From Sinotaia quadrata (taxonomy: Eukaryota > Mollusca > Gastropoda > Architaenioglossa > Viviparidae): a stretch of DNA of 64,000 nt. Within the stretch, counting starts at the first letter, position 1. Every line of letters begins with the position of its first letter. Location of the stretch: NCBI GenBank assembly GCA_028829895.1, contig CM054181.1, positions 16,400,001-16,464,000 on the forward strand, given 5' to 3'. The position numbers and the translations under genes were made by a program. Below the pieces are notes generated by a model, which was given only the letters and a program-made list of their open reading frames with translations, was not told where the DNA came from and did no database searches. Positions 12,890 through 34,307 of the stretch are shown piece by piece.

Positions 12890-13065
12890 ATAATATGATG
12901 TATGTCTCTCTATGTACAACAAATTGAATTGTATCTTTCTGTGTATCCCAGCTTGAATTGTATTGTTCCATGTACTACAGCTTGAATTATATCTTTCTTT
13001 GTACCACAGTTTTTATATTTATCTATTAGCACAGTTTATATGTATCTTTCTAAATACCACAGCCT
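12890..13065. repeat. ~31-bp degenerate tandem repeat
   Basis: About five copies of a unit like GTATCTTTCTGTGTACCACA followed by GCTTGAATT, increasingly diverged towards the right. Confidence 0.75.
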
Positions 13066-15080
13066 TAGGTAAAAGCAGTTTTCGTGACTGTTTTGCAGAG
13101 ATGCCCGTGCCAAATCCCACTTTTAAAAACCGTTAATTAAAAAATAATATCTTTATCTCTATAATTTTTTTTTGTGCACCAAATACTTAAAGATATCTTA
13201 TCGGTTAATGAGTTTAGTTTAAATAAAGCGCTGTTTTAGATCGATAAATCAAATCTTTCATTTATTATCTCAAATTAAAAATAATGATTAAAAGCATTAG
13301 AATATAATTCAGATGCTGATTGCGCTCCATTCCTGTTTTTGATAAATCATTTCTTTGGATGATATGTGTTTCTACTAGTTGGATTTGGTCAGTCATATTA
13401 ATTCTTTTACATAAGGCCTAAAAGAAGCGTATACACTATACAACTTTTGTATTGCATAAATTTAATTTCGATTATGTCCCTTTTCTACCTTTCCCTAAGT
13501 CATCATCATTTGATGAATCCTTATTACCTTTCAGTGAAATGTCAAAAGGTTTCATCAATGGATGCATCTTTACTATCAATCACTTTCCTTATTTAAACTA
13601 GATATTCAGATTAGAATTTCGTCATAGACGAAGTAACAGAGTATTTTTAAGTTATTTCGCTTATTAGTGTATGTTATTTATTTCGCTTTATTACTTTCAT
13701 TGTTTGATATTTTAATGCAAGTTTAGCAATAATAGCTATTGTTTTAGATATTTTTTTACTTAACTGAGCTCTTTCTGTATTGTATTATTCTTAGCTGTAA
13801 TTTTCCTTTCAATAAAAGGTATAAATAAGAAATGTCACGTGAACATTTTTTCCAGTGTATGAAAGAAACTTGACGTATATACAGCTTTAATATTATTAAT
13901 CATTTCATCTGTTTAGGTATACATATCTCTCTCACTCTCTGGTATACTTCTCCCTCCTTCCCTCTTGTTTTCTTTCTTCCTTGGTTATAAAATGACAATG
14001 ATAGTCGCCCATTTCGCTAATATATATTGATTAAGTGTTGTTATTTATTATCTTTAATCACGGAAATATTGATATAGAGCATATGTGTTAAGCCCAGAAG
14101 ATATTTTTGTAGCCAATGAAAATGCAGATCGAGCCATGTTGACCAATCGTCCATCTGCATAGAATCTATTTTCGCAACCACAAGCACAACTTCCAAGGAA
14201 AGCAATCTGTCTGCCAGCCAATAGAGGCTATGGTAAGAGAGTCTATGAATTTACGCTGTTTACATTTTGATTCGATAAAATTGTTTTGCTGTCACCAGTA
14301 TAATAATAAGATCAAACTGTTGAAGAGTAGTGAATAGCTATGTTGGAATATTTTGCTTTTCGATTTTCTCAGTGTCACTAACAGAGAAGTGTGTGCAACG
14401 GTTACACAGTTGGGAAATTCCCGTTTTTATCATGTACATATTTTAATCATTCTTTGCGAATGCCCTTGACATGTGATAGTCACGATTAAAGATAACGTGT
14501 TGCGGAAATGAAATGCGCAAATATTATTTATACTTATTTTAAAGTGGAGAAAAATGTGAGGGTGTTGTTACAGAAATTTTTTAATGATTTATGTTTCTAT
14601 TCGCGGAATTACAAAAGAAATTTGACTGTATTTTCTGGATTAGGGACCAGTTTTTAGCGTTTTATCCTTTGCTGCCTCCACGTGGGAATCCACAAAAGTA
14701 TCTTTCATTAAGTTATGTTTCTCTTCTGTTTCATAGTTACTTGGCAAAGGGTTACATACGAGAATGTACACCTCTAAGAGAGATCACTCTTGATCGGCCT
14801 AAAAGCATATGTTTGATTCATGACTAAAAATTATAGACTCGGCCTAACTAAAAAAAACTAGAAAATCTAGCTAGAAAGCTAATAACACACCACAATCCTC
14901 TTCTGTCTACCTCTTACATTTTGATTTATGGAGATCCTAAAACACTTGTGACAAGAGGTAATCAAATCGTTGCGTGTAGTAGCTACATTGAGAAAATCGA
15001 ACCGGGATGTGTGGGGGAGGGGCGGACTGGGAGAGGATAGGCGCAAGCTTTTTCTGTGAACACGTGGACTTAATCCGCCT
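13066..15080. other. Non-coding AT-rich stretch
   Basis: No supported gene or repeat array. Short open frames such as 14591-14827 lack splice context, domains and neighbours that would make them credible. Confidence 0.45.
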
Positions 15081-15214
15081 TTGTGTCCGCCATATTTTAT
15101 TTGCCATTTTAACGGATATAATGACTTTCGCTCTGTAGTCAGTGTTGATTCGAGGTTATATTCAATACGTAAGAATTATACTACTCAACCTGAAACAATA
15201 AATTCTAGCTGAAA
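15081..15214 (+). promoter_or_regulatory. Possible promoter and non-coding first exon
   Basis: GTCCGCCATATTTTATTTGC at about 15088 resembles a YY1-type CCGCCAT initiator-proximal element. About 120 bp further on lies a strong splice-donor match, CTGAAAG|GTAAGA (GT at about 15215). This combination is what an untranslated first exon looks like, and the next + strand coding exon is the IAP start at 21483. The link is inference: several other donors exist in this AT-rich sequence. Confidence 0.2.
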
Positions 15215-16184
15215 GGTAAGATTTTGAAATTTAAAAGTATATTAGATCATTTTTCAAAAACAAATACGTATCTCTATCAAGCCAAGATGAAATATTGAGA
15301 AATTTTCTGTGGTGCCATGAAACAGGAAATCAGCTTATCGAAGATATAAACCAAGATTACCTCAGATTTGAAGCTTTGGGATGTGATTTACTTTTTTGAT
15401 CACTTAAACAGAATACTACTTTTGACACCTGAGCGCCTGATCTGAAAAGAATTTTACTTTTGACACCTAAGGAAGTGCCTGATCTTGAACAAGAAAACTT
15501 CTATTGACATTTGAAACCACCAGACCTCAGGTATTTTAAATTTATAATCCCTGAAAAGAATACTGTCGAGGTGTTGGATGAGATACATTTACAATACTCA
15601 CTTCCTACATGAAATTTACACACCAAGGAGGGGAATGTAAAATACGGAACGTGGGGAAGGACATCCTTGTTCCTATGACTACTCAGATAAATCTATTCAT
15701 CCCTTCATGTATGAAATGGCCACTTATCTAGGTACTACTCAAATTAGTGGCCCCCGTAAAACACCCTCCAATCCGCCATAGTGAAAAACAACAAGATAAA
15801 TATTTCTGTCCACGTGGAAGACTAAGGGATTAGTTAATACAAATTTGAAAAAAATAGAATTTGTATGATGCAAAATCAGCCCCTACCATCCTACCATAGT
15901 CACCACCATCATTATCGTAAGATCGAGAAGTTAATTGTCATTTTTATCTTTTTGTTGTTTTCTTTAACAATTATTTAAATTATGACTAGAAATTAGATTA
16001 AAAAGGTGCCTCAGTTTCATCGAAATTTTATTTTATAAAACATATGATTGATAATGTTATCTAAAACTGCATGTATTTATATTTTATGAGACAGAATTTG
16101 TTGTCCGCAAGAAGAACCAAATACGGTCCTGCAAATGGTTCTAGTCAAAGTAAATAGTTTTTTAAAAAATAATATTACTGTCTA
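15215..16184. other. Non-coding stretch
   Basis: No gene or clear repeat. Two short similar segments (TTTTGACACCTGAGCGCCTG-like, near 15420 and 15460) are the only internal similarity noticed. Confidence 0.4.
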
Positions 16185-16410
16185 GGACAGGTAAAATAAC
16201 TGTCGGATAGAAAAAGTCGTGACTAATCTGTCCGACGTAACAAAAAAATATTTGTTCTAATCTGTCCGATGTAACACAAAAAAAAATTGTACTAATCTGT
16301 CCGACGTAACACAAACATTTGTACTAATCTGTCCGACGTAACAAAAAAATGTGTTGTAATCTGTCCGAGGTAACACAAAATATTTGTACTACTCTGTCCG
16401 ATGGGACAAG
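16185..16410. repeat. ~35-bp minisatellite with CTGTCCGACGTAACA core
   Basis: Six to seven copies of a unit containing TAATCTGTCCGACGTAACA followed by an A-rich spacer of variable length and TTTGTAC. Confidence 0.88.
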
Positions 16411-16619
16411 TAAAGATGTTTCTCCTCTGATGTCATAGTTTTTACAGTATACTTTTTACTATATACAGTAAATATTCATACTATTTACATATACAGTAAA
16501 TGACGTGAAGAACGAAATAATATAGTTTAAGTAAATTGGAAATGGGAAAGTATGTTTAAATTTCATCTTCACTGGCATCTGAAAATATGGAGTGAACTGA
16601 CTCGTACCAAAACAAATAC

Positions 16620-16845
16620 AAATGAAAAAAACTGTCTGGTATTTGAATAAATAAATTGTCTGCTATCTGGTAAAATTAAGCAAATTGTCTGGTATTTGAA
16701 ACAAAAGATTGACTGGTATCTTTAAAATAAATAAATAAACTGGTATTTGAATCAATGTATTGTCTGCTGAAGTAAACTATCTGGTATTTAAACAAATGAA
16801 CTGCCTGGTATATGAACAAATTAAATAAACTGTCTGGTATCTCCT
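16620..16845. repeat. Degenerate CTGGTATTTGAA repeat
   Basis: Eight or so diverged copies of AAACTGTCTGGTATTTGAAT with variable A/T spacers. Confidence 0.75.
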
Positions 16846-16997
16846 TTACAATACGTCTGAAGGAAGAAACAAAGACAAAAACTGTATTTACTTCTTCACC
16901 CAGCTCTTGCATCCGCATAAAATGGGGGAGGGGAGGATTTTTTAACTTTTACTTTTCATCTTTTGTTTATGCGTCCGCAGAGATATATTGTTTATGA

Positions 16998-17107
16998 TGA
17001 CGATTATAATTTAATCATCCATAACTAATTACAAGTGATGAGAATATTAATTTATGTTAACTTAATTATGTGTGTATGTGTGTGTGTACGTGTGTGTGTG
17101 TGTGTGT

Positions 17108-17153
<46 letters not shown>

Positions 17154-17388
17154 AATCATCTGCTGATGTTATGCTAATTCTCCAGAAGACATCACTCGTC
17201 TCTCTCACTTGGCGGATATGCGGGCACTATAAACGTTTTCTCTCTTCCACAATGTTAACGACAAACATTTACCTCAGACAATATTTCCGTAGGTGGAAAA
17301 CGCCTTATCACAAGAAAAATTAAAATCTGTCTTTTAATCTATATTTAGCGAGCCTCCGTCCAGCCTGTATCTCTCCAACATATGGTAC
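16998..17388 (+). mobile_element. MITE-like interspersed repeat, copy 1 (interrupted by GT tract)
   Basis: This copy shares the block ATCCATAACTAATTACAAGT and the core CTCTCTCACTTGGCGGATAT, then the ACAATATTTCCGTAGGTGGAAA block, with copies near 29.0, 42.9, 53.3 and 56.7 kb. An (GT)n tract at 17070-17151 splits it. It has no coding capacity. The full-length copy at 42.66-43.23 kb shows it to be a roughly 570-bp element with short imperfect inverted ends, so a non-autonomous DNA transposon is the best reading. Confidence 0.75.
17070..17151. repeat. (GT)n microsatellite
   Basis: A GT tract of about 80 bases with a few TA interruptions, lying inside the MITE-like copy. Confidence 0.95.
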
Positions 17389-18111
17389 ACAACATTTGTT
17401 CACAGATTAAATGGGACTTTATTCATGATGATACGAAGCCAAATCATCTCTATTCTTAGCACAGCCACATTGGCCCATCATTCATTCTCTCCTTCATGCC
17501 TACATCGTACATGTTGATCTGCACGCCCACGCATTTTTGACTCCCTCTCACACACCACTAGCATGAAATATATTCTGAAAGCTCTGGCCACAAAGAGAAC
17601 CGCAGTATACAATTCAGACAGTGGGGTGAAACCAGTGATAATTGACTCTTCTGTGCTATCTTATTTGGTTTACATATAATTTACTCCTAAACTACTTAGA
17701 TTTATACAGTGTATATAGTATCTAAAGAAACTACATTAATTACTCTTTAAATACAAAATTTTCCTAATGTATTATTTAAAAGATAAAATACAAAATAAAT
17801 TAAATTACTATATTCACGTGCCATGTAAAAAAACGTTCTCACATGAATAAATCCTAAAGTACACAAATGCAATAAAATTATTCATCATATAAAAATATGT
17901 CAATTAAAAATATAAACTATTTCCTATCATAATATATAAATGTTTATGGTAATTAACAAATGCATAGCATAGTAAAGAACGATTAAAAATGTATACACTA
18001 ACACAACATTACACATTAACTAAGCACTGACAACAGTACCGCGCTACGATTTAACAAGCGAGCGGTTACCTAGTTTTGTCACTACAGTGAAACAAAGGCC
18101 CATACACTAGT

Positions 18112-18114
<3 letters not shown>
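17389..18114. other. Non-coding AT-rich stretch
   Basis: No gene, repeat array or transposon end recognised. Confidence 0.45.

Positions 18115-18170
<56 letters not shown>
18115..18170. repeat. (AC)n microsatellite
   Basis: An uninterrupted AC tract of about 56 bases. Confidence 0.95.
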
Positions 18171-18172
<2 letters not shown>

Positions 18173-18894
18173 TCCACAGTTCCTTTTCAGGAAATGATGA
18201 ATATTTTATGTTTTCATCATCCTATATTCATTGTAAAGACATTTTTAAAACTCATAAATGGTATCACCGAACGCGAACAAAGCGGAAAGAGTTAAATGGA
18301 GAAACATGCCAGGTTCCTCTTGATTAAACTCCTTTGTACCTACATATTGCTTTGGGCCAAATTAGTAAATATTAAGTTAAATTGTACTAAGTTATGTTCA
18401 CAGCATTTATTGTATGCTTTTTGTATAGATATATATATATATAACATGTCTTAGTATTGCATATCATGGAATCGGAATATACTAATCATTTCAGAGCTGT
18501 GGCTTACAGCTTTTTGACAGGCAAACACATGATATGTTCGTATCAAGTACAAATTACAAGTGTGCATTCCTTCCTTGGTCCAAAATATATTACAATGAAA
18601 ATTTATAGGTGAGGGGAAAGCTATCAACTAAATAAAGAAAGAAAACAAATACATTGCACTTATATTTTATTCTCCATTTGATTTGGGATGCAGCCATCTC
18701 AAGGTCCAGCAGAAGTCTTAGCAAGACTCTGGCAGCTATTTCTTAAAATGATCTTGCTGCAAAATGTCTTTAATCTGAGACATAGTGGGATGTCAACATT
18801 TTTCGTTTATCCAGAATGGTCCAAATAATTTAGATTTATGAATAGTAGATTTATGAATACTTATTATGTTCTTTCTGTCCATTTCAGCCTATTC

Positions 18895-19045
18895 CAGCAG
18901 TGGTACAAATAATCATTATGGCCACAAAGAACAGCAATGGCACAAAATAATCACTCTCTAGCCACAAAGAAAAGCAATTAAACAAAATAATCAATCTCGA
19001 CCCATAAAGAACGGAATGGCACAAATAATCATTCACGGGGCACAA
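18895..19045. repeat. ~39-bp tandem repeat flanking the hAT element
   Basis: Four imperfect copies of a unit like AATGGCACAAATAATCATT followed by CCACAAAGAACAGC. The hAT element begins 18 bp after the last copy. Confidence 0.8.
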
Positions 19046-19062
19046 TGAAATTCACTATATAC

Positions 19063-20646
19063 CAGGGGTGCACAAACCGCGGCCCGCGGGCCGCCTGCGG
19101 CCCCCAGAAGACTTTAGAATGTTACCATTATTTGTGGCCTGCAAGGAGCTTTTAACATTAATCTGAACAAGGGAGTAGAACAGTGGTCTGCTTTCCCGTG
19201 CATGCATCTTGTGCTGTGTTGAAAACAAACGCTGGATGCGGTATTGAGGTCAGAGCTGTGTATTGGGCACATTGTTCAGTTCAGCTGATCAAAGGGGTAT
19301 GTGTTGAAATAGTAGTATCTGCGCATCTTTGATGTATGGCGACATTAGAAAGACCCAAGTCGACAGGCAGCCAGCCAAAGTTCAGTCTGGGGATGGGGTG
19401 AGGTGACAGGGGGGGAAGGAAGGTGCAGTCAGTGTGTGTGAATGTGCGGCTGTGGATGTCTGGTTAGAATGTAGTGAATTAATTACACGTTTTGCATGAA
19501 GTGAAGTTGTTTTTAAACTACTGCCCTTTGTAAATATGTCATCAGGAATCGCTCTGTGCACGAATCTTGAAATTTGACGTCATGAAATTCGTTTTTAATT
19601 CTGTGAACTTCATACGATCCAGAGGACTTAATCATCGACAGTTCAGACCATTTCTCGAAGACATCGAGGCAGAATATCGAGACATTCCGTATCACACAGA
19701 TGTCAGGTGGCTGATTCGAGGAAAGGTATTAAAACGGTTTGTTGAGTTGCGAACGGAAATTTGTGAATTCCTTACTGTCAAAGGCAAAAACGGCTGTGTT
19801 TACTGACAAACAGTGGTTGGCAGACTTGGCATTTCTGACAGACATGGCAGATCGCTTGAATAGATTCAACCAGCGTCTCCAAGGCAAAGATCACTTTATC
19901 TTTGATATGTACAAGGAACTGCAGTCCTTCACGTTGAAGTTGAGGCTCTTCTGTTCGAATCTGCAAGCTGGAAATCTTTGTCATTTTCCGATTTGTTCAG
20001 CTTTTCAGAAGGAGTACCAATGTAACTTCAGCAGATACCATTGCAATTGTGAAACATTGCTGAAGGAATTTACTGAACGCTTTGATGCCTTCAAGGAGCA
20101 CAAGGACTTATTCAACTTCATTCGCGATCCTTTCTCATGTAGTGTAGAGTCCGTGCCTGATCACTGTCAACTGGAGGTCATTGATCTTCAGTGTTCACCT
20201 GAACTGAAGTCTTCATTTCAGCAGAACAACATTTTAACATTTTGGAAGTCTCAGCTCGAGCACATACAGAAATGTCAAGGACTTGGCTTGCAAGTTGTTG
20301 TCAGAATTCGGCAGCACATACTTGTGTGAACAAACGTTTTCAGTAATGAACATGAACAAGAAGAAGCTGAATTTGACCGACAAAAATCTCTGTTCGATTT
20401 TGAGGCTGGCGACTACAAAACTCGAACCAAATATTGACAAAGTTGTTAACATCATTCAGGCTCACCCTTCTCACTAATAAAGACTAAATCTATGTTAATA
20501 AGGCAAAAACAAATGTAAAGACATTATTTCATTATTTGTGTTGTTCTTTTTCTACTGAGCAATCCATGTGCAATCTGACTTGCGGCCCTCCATGCACTAT
20601 CAATTGGAAATGTGGCCCTCTGGCCTAAAAAGTTTGTGCACCCCTG
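19063..20646 (+). mobile_element. hAT-superfamily DNA transposon, internally deleted, with 8-bp target duplication
   Basis: The element is 1,584 bp. Its ends are inverted repeats starting CAGGGGTGCACAAAC, and the flanking bases are CTATATAC at 19055-19062 and again at 20647-20654, a perfect 8-bp target-site duplication as expected for hAT. Subterminal GCGGCCC/TGTGGCCC words recur at both ends, and a perfect 16-bp palindrome (GCGGCCCGCGGGCCGC) lies at 19079-19094. Inside is a frameshifted transposase fragment. The N-terminal zinc finger and first catalytic part are missing, so the copy cannot be autonomous. The intact duplication suggests a fairly recent insertion. Confidence 0.93.
19567..20477 (+). 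pseudogene. hAT transposase C-terminal fragment, two frameshifts
   Basis: Three overlapping frames together read as the C-terminal half of a Charlie-like hAT transposase, the family related to vertebrate GTF2IRD2, ZBED and FAM200 proteins. The first part has VNFIRSRGLNHRQFRPFL and YHTDVRWLIRGKVLKRF. The second (from about 19790) has TDKQWLADLAFLTDMADRLN. The third (from about 20283) holds the dimerisation end, KLLSEFGSTYLCEQTFSVMN. Frame changes fall at about 19785-19800 and 20280. The BED zinc finger, RNase H-like DD segment and most of the insertion domain are absent. It is a dead copy. Family and superfamily calls are firm; the exact clade is inferred. Confidence 0.88.
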
Positions 20647-20654
20647 CTATATAC

Positions 20655-21482
20655 ATACAAGTAATGTTACTCAGTGTATGTATTCCATAGGTTAGGTAAA
20701 CAAGACTCAAGCGTCGTGTGACATGTTAATTACTACACATTTATAACTTAAATACAAATAGCAAAACCTTGAGATAATAGTTTCTAAATTTTGTTACTTC
20801 AAGAAACTTGGAGCGTACAAGTAAGCCCTTGCTGTATTTACATCATTCAAAGACATGCCGTTGTTACTGACAACTCCCATTCAATACTTTGAAAAGATCT
20901 TTTGCCTCTTTATTTACGTCAGTCAGAGACACGCAATAGCAATTAACAATTCCTATTTATTATTTTAAAATGCTCTTAGTGAACACTTTCCATGCAATGC
21001 GCTCAGAGTGTGAGTTGGCGGCCTAGTTAATTTGAACGAAAAATTAAAATTCTATAAGAGAATTAATTTTCTAATGCGTAGCATGGCTAGATGTGCCTGA
21101 GCACAATTAGAAACTTACACATAGCATGTAATGGGTTAATCAAATCATCTAGTGTAGGTCAGCTCTTAATGTAGGGTAATGGTGTTGATTGGCTTAACTA
21201 CTTTAGTGAAACGAAAATCATACCTTTTAGTAACCGATTTTATTTTCTATAATTTTAATACATTCTCATTTTAAATTGTTCTTTAGTGTCCAAAGGTATT
21301 ATACTGTGTATAATGTTTTCTTTATATTTTGCAGCAAACATTCTTAGTCGTGTGATTGTTATATGCTGTTGATTGCTGTATGAGGAGATAGTTGTCATAG
21401 TTCTCAAAGATTCTTTTCCAAGTGAAAGATAAATGTACATATATTTGAAGTTACGATTTCATTTTGTTTAAAATCGTAAAGA
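20655..21482. other. Region immediately upstream of the IAP start exon
   Basis: AT-rich with no array or transposon recognised. It should contain the IAP 5' UTR or the 3' part of an upstream intron. An in-frame TAA at 21477-21479 precedes the ATG, so coding cannot extend upstream in this frame. I could not identify a convincing TATA box. Confidence 0.4.
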
Positions 21483-30121
<8,639 letters not shown>

Positions 30122-31285
30122 ACAAAATTTTTAAAATAATATTTTTATTTTCTAAATAGAAAATTTGAAAATAAAGTTATGATTTTTTAATTAGAAAATT
30201 TTAAAATAAGATTTTGATTTTCTAAATAGAAAATTTTAAAGTAAGATTTTCAAGTTGTAAATAGAAAATTTTAAAATATTTTTAATTTTCTAAATAGAAA
30301 ATTTTAAAATAAGATTTTTATTTTCTAAATAAAAATTTTAAAATTATATTTTGATTTTCTAAATATAAACTTTTAAAATAAGATTTTTATTTCAAAGTAG
30401 AACATTTTAAAATAGGATTTTTATTTTGTATAAAAATATTTTAAGTAGGATTTTTATTTTGGAACTTAAGATTTTGACTTCATAAATAAAAGTTTTTAAA
30501 TTAAGATTTTTATTTACAAATTGAAAATTTTAAAATAATATTTTGATTTTCTAATTAGAACATTTTATAATAATATTATGATGTTCTCTAATTAGAAAAT
30601 TAAAATAAGGTTTTGATCTTCTAAACAGGAAATTTTAAAGTAAGATTTTCAATTTGTAAATAGAACATTTTAAAATAAGATTTTGATTTTCTAAATAGAA
30701 AATTTTAAATTAAAATTTTGATTTTCTAAAAAAAACTTTTAAAATAAGATTTTGACTTTGTAAATAGTAAACTTTAAAATAAGATTTTGATTTTCTAAAT
30801 AGGAAATTTGTAAATAAAATTTTTGACTTTGTAAATAGAAAACTTTTAAAATAAGACTTTGATTTTCGAAATAAAAAGTATTAAAATACAATTTTTATTT
30901 TGAAAATAGAAAATTTTTATTTAAGATTTTGACTTTGTAAATTAAAAAAATAAATTAAGATTTTGAATTATAATAGACAATTTTAAAATAAGATTTTTAT
31001 TCTGTAAATAGACAATTTTAAAATAAAATTATTTTGAAAATAGAAAAATTAGATTTTGACTTTGTAAATAGAAAATTTTAAAATAAGAATTTGATTTTTT
31101 AAGTGAAAAATTTTAAATAAGATTTTGATTTTCTAAATATAAAATTATAAAATAATATTTTGATATTGTAAACAGAAAATATTTAAATAATATTTTGACT
31201 GTGAATAGAAAATTTTAAAATATTATTTTGATTTTGTACATAGAATTTTTTAACATAAGATTTTGATTTTGTAAATAGAAAATTT
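30122..31285. repeat. 1.15-kb AT-rich ~34-bp array starting at the IAP stop codon
   Basis: More than 30 degenerate copies of AAATAGAAAATTTTAAAATA plus AGATTTTGATTTTCT begin within a few bases of the IAP TGA. The array is almost pure A/T, so the IAP 3' UTR must lie in it. The pattern decays gradually to the right. Confidence 0.93.
30170..30175 (+). terminator. Polyadenylation signal AATAAA (IAP, candidate)
   Basis: First canonical AATAAA after the IAP stop, 49 bases downstream, inside the AT-rich array. Other A-rich variants follow within the array, so the used site is uncertain. Confidence 0.4.
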
Positions 31286-33775
31286 GCATTATTGCTTTTA
31301 AAGTTGTAATGGAAATTTGTTTTGGCAATGTATTTATATAGTTTTTCTTATTTTGTTTTGTTGAATTAATTTTATTTCTTAACAGTTTTGATTTGTCAAT
31401 GTCAATGAGAGTATAACATTTTGTTTGGTTTTAATTGCTAAACTTTTTCTTGAACATTTATCAGTATTTATTTTTGTTTAATCATTCACAAAAATATAAA
31501 ATTCATCTGTTTTAGATATAGATTGTTTAATAATTTGTTACTTTCTGTCACTCTTTGATAGCTGTAAACTAGTTTTATTGCTAGTCAGTTGTATTTGGAA
31601 GTAAACATTAAGAAAGACTTTAAATTAAAATGCTATAAGTGATACAGTTATATCATCACATATTATTACTGCAAAATGCCAAAGCCACTTAAGTTTGTAA
31701 ATTTGATACACATATCATAGGTTTGTCGATTTTTGGTATCAAGTTAATCTATGGTTTGCTGAATAAGAACATTATTTTTGTGACGTATCGCATGGTAATG
31801 GTGCAAAATTAGTAATATTAAGGTTGGAAGAAATCCAAGTGTGGGCGTTAGCTTGGAAGCCAAGGTGCTCAAAAAGGGGTGTGGGGGGGTATCTCTATTA
31901 TTGAACAGCTCAATGCTGCGGATCTGTTAATCAACCATTATTTTTAATAATCTACTACTACTAATGAGTTAAATATTGTTTCCATATGGATAGTGTAGCA
32001 ATTATGTTGGTGCTTCAAGGCCACCTTATTGTATTTGCACTTGTGCCAAACATCTTTGGATCAACAGTATGGTTTGGGAGCAAGTGAGTTGACAGTTGTA
32101 ATGATGTGAGTTATAAATACAGGACTTACTGCTTCCAAAGATTTAATGCAACAATGTAGGGTAGGAGCCTCAAAGCAACCCTGTTCAAGCATTTGCGTCA
32201 AGCAACTGTGACTAGGACTATATGTATACTAGTTAATGATGCAAAGATGTGGTATGTAGAACAACACAGGGTTAAATACGAAAAATGGATTTCGACCATA
32301 CAGTGAAATATTACGAGATGCAAACAAAATGTTAAGATAATAAAATTAGGTATTTGTTATCATACCATAATTACTATAAATTGCATGATTAACACTCCTT
32401 TTGCTGTTTCAAAAAGAGATGGATGTTTGAATATTTAATGCTTTAACCAGTACGGGACTGGTAGAAAGATTATGTGAAGATATAAAGAGTTAGTTGTGCG
32501 CCACTGAGTCAAACAAGGCGACCTCATAGCATGTATTCTGACCATATTTTCTTGTGCAAGTAAATTTATTTGTTCCTTGATTATGTCTCACGTTTCTTGG
32601 TCAGACATTTAAGTTAAATACCTTTAAATTTACAATATAATTATTTATAAATTTACTGTTTGTAACGCAACTCGATAAATATTTGCATTTGTTTTCTTTT
32701 GATTTTAACTAAGCTCCTTAAATACCATAGGGTCATATACTTTTTCAAATCAAATGTATTCTTACATTATATATATTTTAAATCAATCAACATGCATTTT
32801 ACAATGCACTCAATAATAAAAGATAATAGAAAAATGTACTATGATATTCTTAGCTCACAATGACAACATCTCTAGAACTGTGAATTTAGATACATTTGAG
32901 ACAGATATGTTCTTTGTCTCAGGTCATCTGTAGTTCTCTATCATATACTGGACCTAATCTATTTATTATATCAAATATATTACTAATCTATTCTAATCTA
33001 TTTATTATATCAAATATATTCATTTTATTGCTTTGTTAGACTTAGTGTGCGTTTGTCATAAATATATGTCAACTGTAGATAAAATAAACAATTTTCTTGA
33101 AACCTATGTGCGAACTGTTTTCTGTAATTTTTGTCTGTCCAGAGGAAAAAATTATCAGATCCATTTAATGCTTATATTTGTTGAAAAATCTAGAGATGGT
33201 GTAATTCTTAAATAATATCCACCTCTTTTCCAAAATTAAAAGATTAAAAGTTGATATGGTCACTGGCGGTTAGGGAAGGGGAGAACGTGACATGGTCATC
33301 AACTTGTTTCAGAAGGTTTTTGTGTTTTTGGTATGTGTAAGTGCGTGAAACAGAACTATAAACTGCCTGGATTGTTGTGAAAACTGTCGGAACTATAAAC
33401 CTCCTTGATTTTAGTGGGGAAAAAAGTGGAACCAGGGGAGATTTAAGTAGGTTTCAAAGGAAATGGGTATAATTTATAAGTCGGTGATTTTAACTGAGTT
33501 CCTTTTGTACTTCTCGGTCCAAACTTCACAAATTTAAGAAAACATCTACGGTATAAAGATAATTTACATAAATGACTTTCACTAATTGTAATAAATGAAC
33601 ACTCGAGTTCATATCTTCAACTTTATAAAACAAAATAATATAACACGATTTCTATTTCAAGAACTAAACTAGGAGATATAAGGAATCTAACAATTAAAAA
33701 AAAAATCTGAATAAGACCCGTCTTAATTTTAAGCTGACGATTGCTGTAGTGTTATTTGATGTGTTTCACTAATGT
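31286..33775. other. Non-coding stretch after the IAP gene
   Basis: No gene with recognisable content. A 60-codon frame at 33033-33215 has no domain or neighbour supporting it. I saw no transposon ends. Confidence 0.4.
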
Positions 33776-33898
33776 TTACATTCAAAGTAATGCTACTCTT
33801 TATTCAAAGTAATGCTACTCTTTATTCAAAGCAATGCTACTCTTTATTCAAAGTCATGCTACTCTTTATTCAAGGCAATGCTACTATTTATTCAAAGA
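33776..33898. repeat. 22-bp tandem repeat, six copies
   Basis: Near-perfect copies of TTCAAAGTAATGCTACTCTT plus TA, with single-base variants (GTAATG/GCAATG/GTCATG). Confidence 0.93.
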
Positions 33899-34040
33899 TT
33901 AAAACAAGTATGATGGTTTATAAGATTTGTCGAGTAAATAATGTATTTTACTTTTCTACCGAAAATTGTAATCCTACACTGTACATGTGTGTGTAGGCGT
34001 GCTGCGAGTGTGTTCGTGTGTGAGTATGATAGTACATACA

Positions 34041-34058
34041 AACACACACACGCACGCA

Positions 34059-34110
<52 letters not shown>
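34041..34110. repeat. (GCAC)n then (AC)n microsatellite
   Basis: A CGCA tetranucleotide block of about 36 bases runs into an AC tract. Confidence 0.95.
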
Positions 34111-34113
<3 letters not shown>

Positions 34114-34307
34114 CGACTCAATCACAAACCGTTTTCCCTCATTCTAATCGTGACCAATATGATCGGTATGAAGTGTGATGTAAATTAAGTGAACATGTTT
34201 GCCTTGAATAATAACATTTGATTAAATTCTGCCAGAAAGCAAGCACGTAATTAGTTTTTTAAAAAACGTTTAGTAGTGAAGCACGTCACAAACAGAGAAT
34301 TATCATC

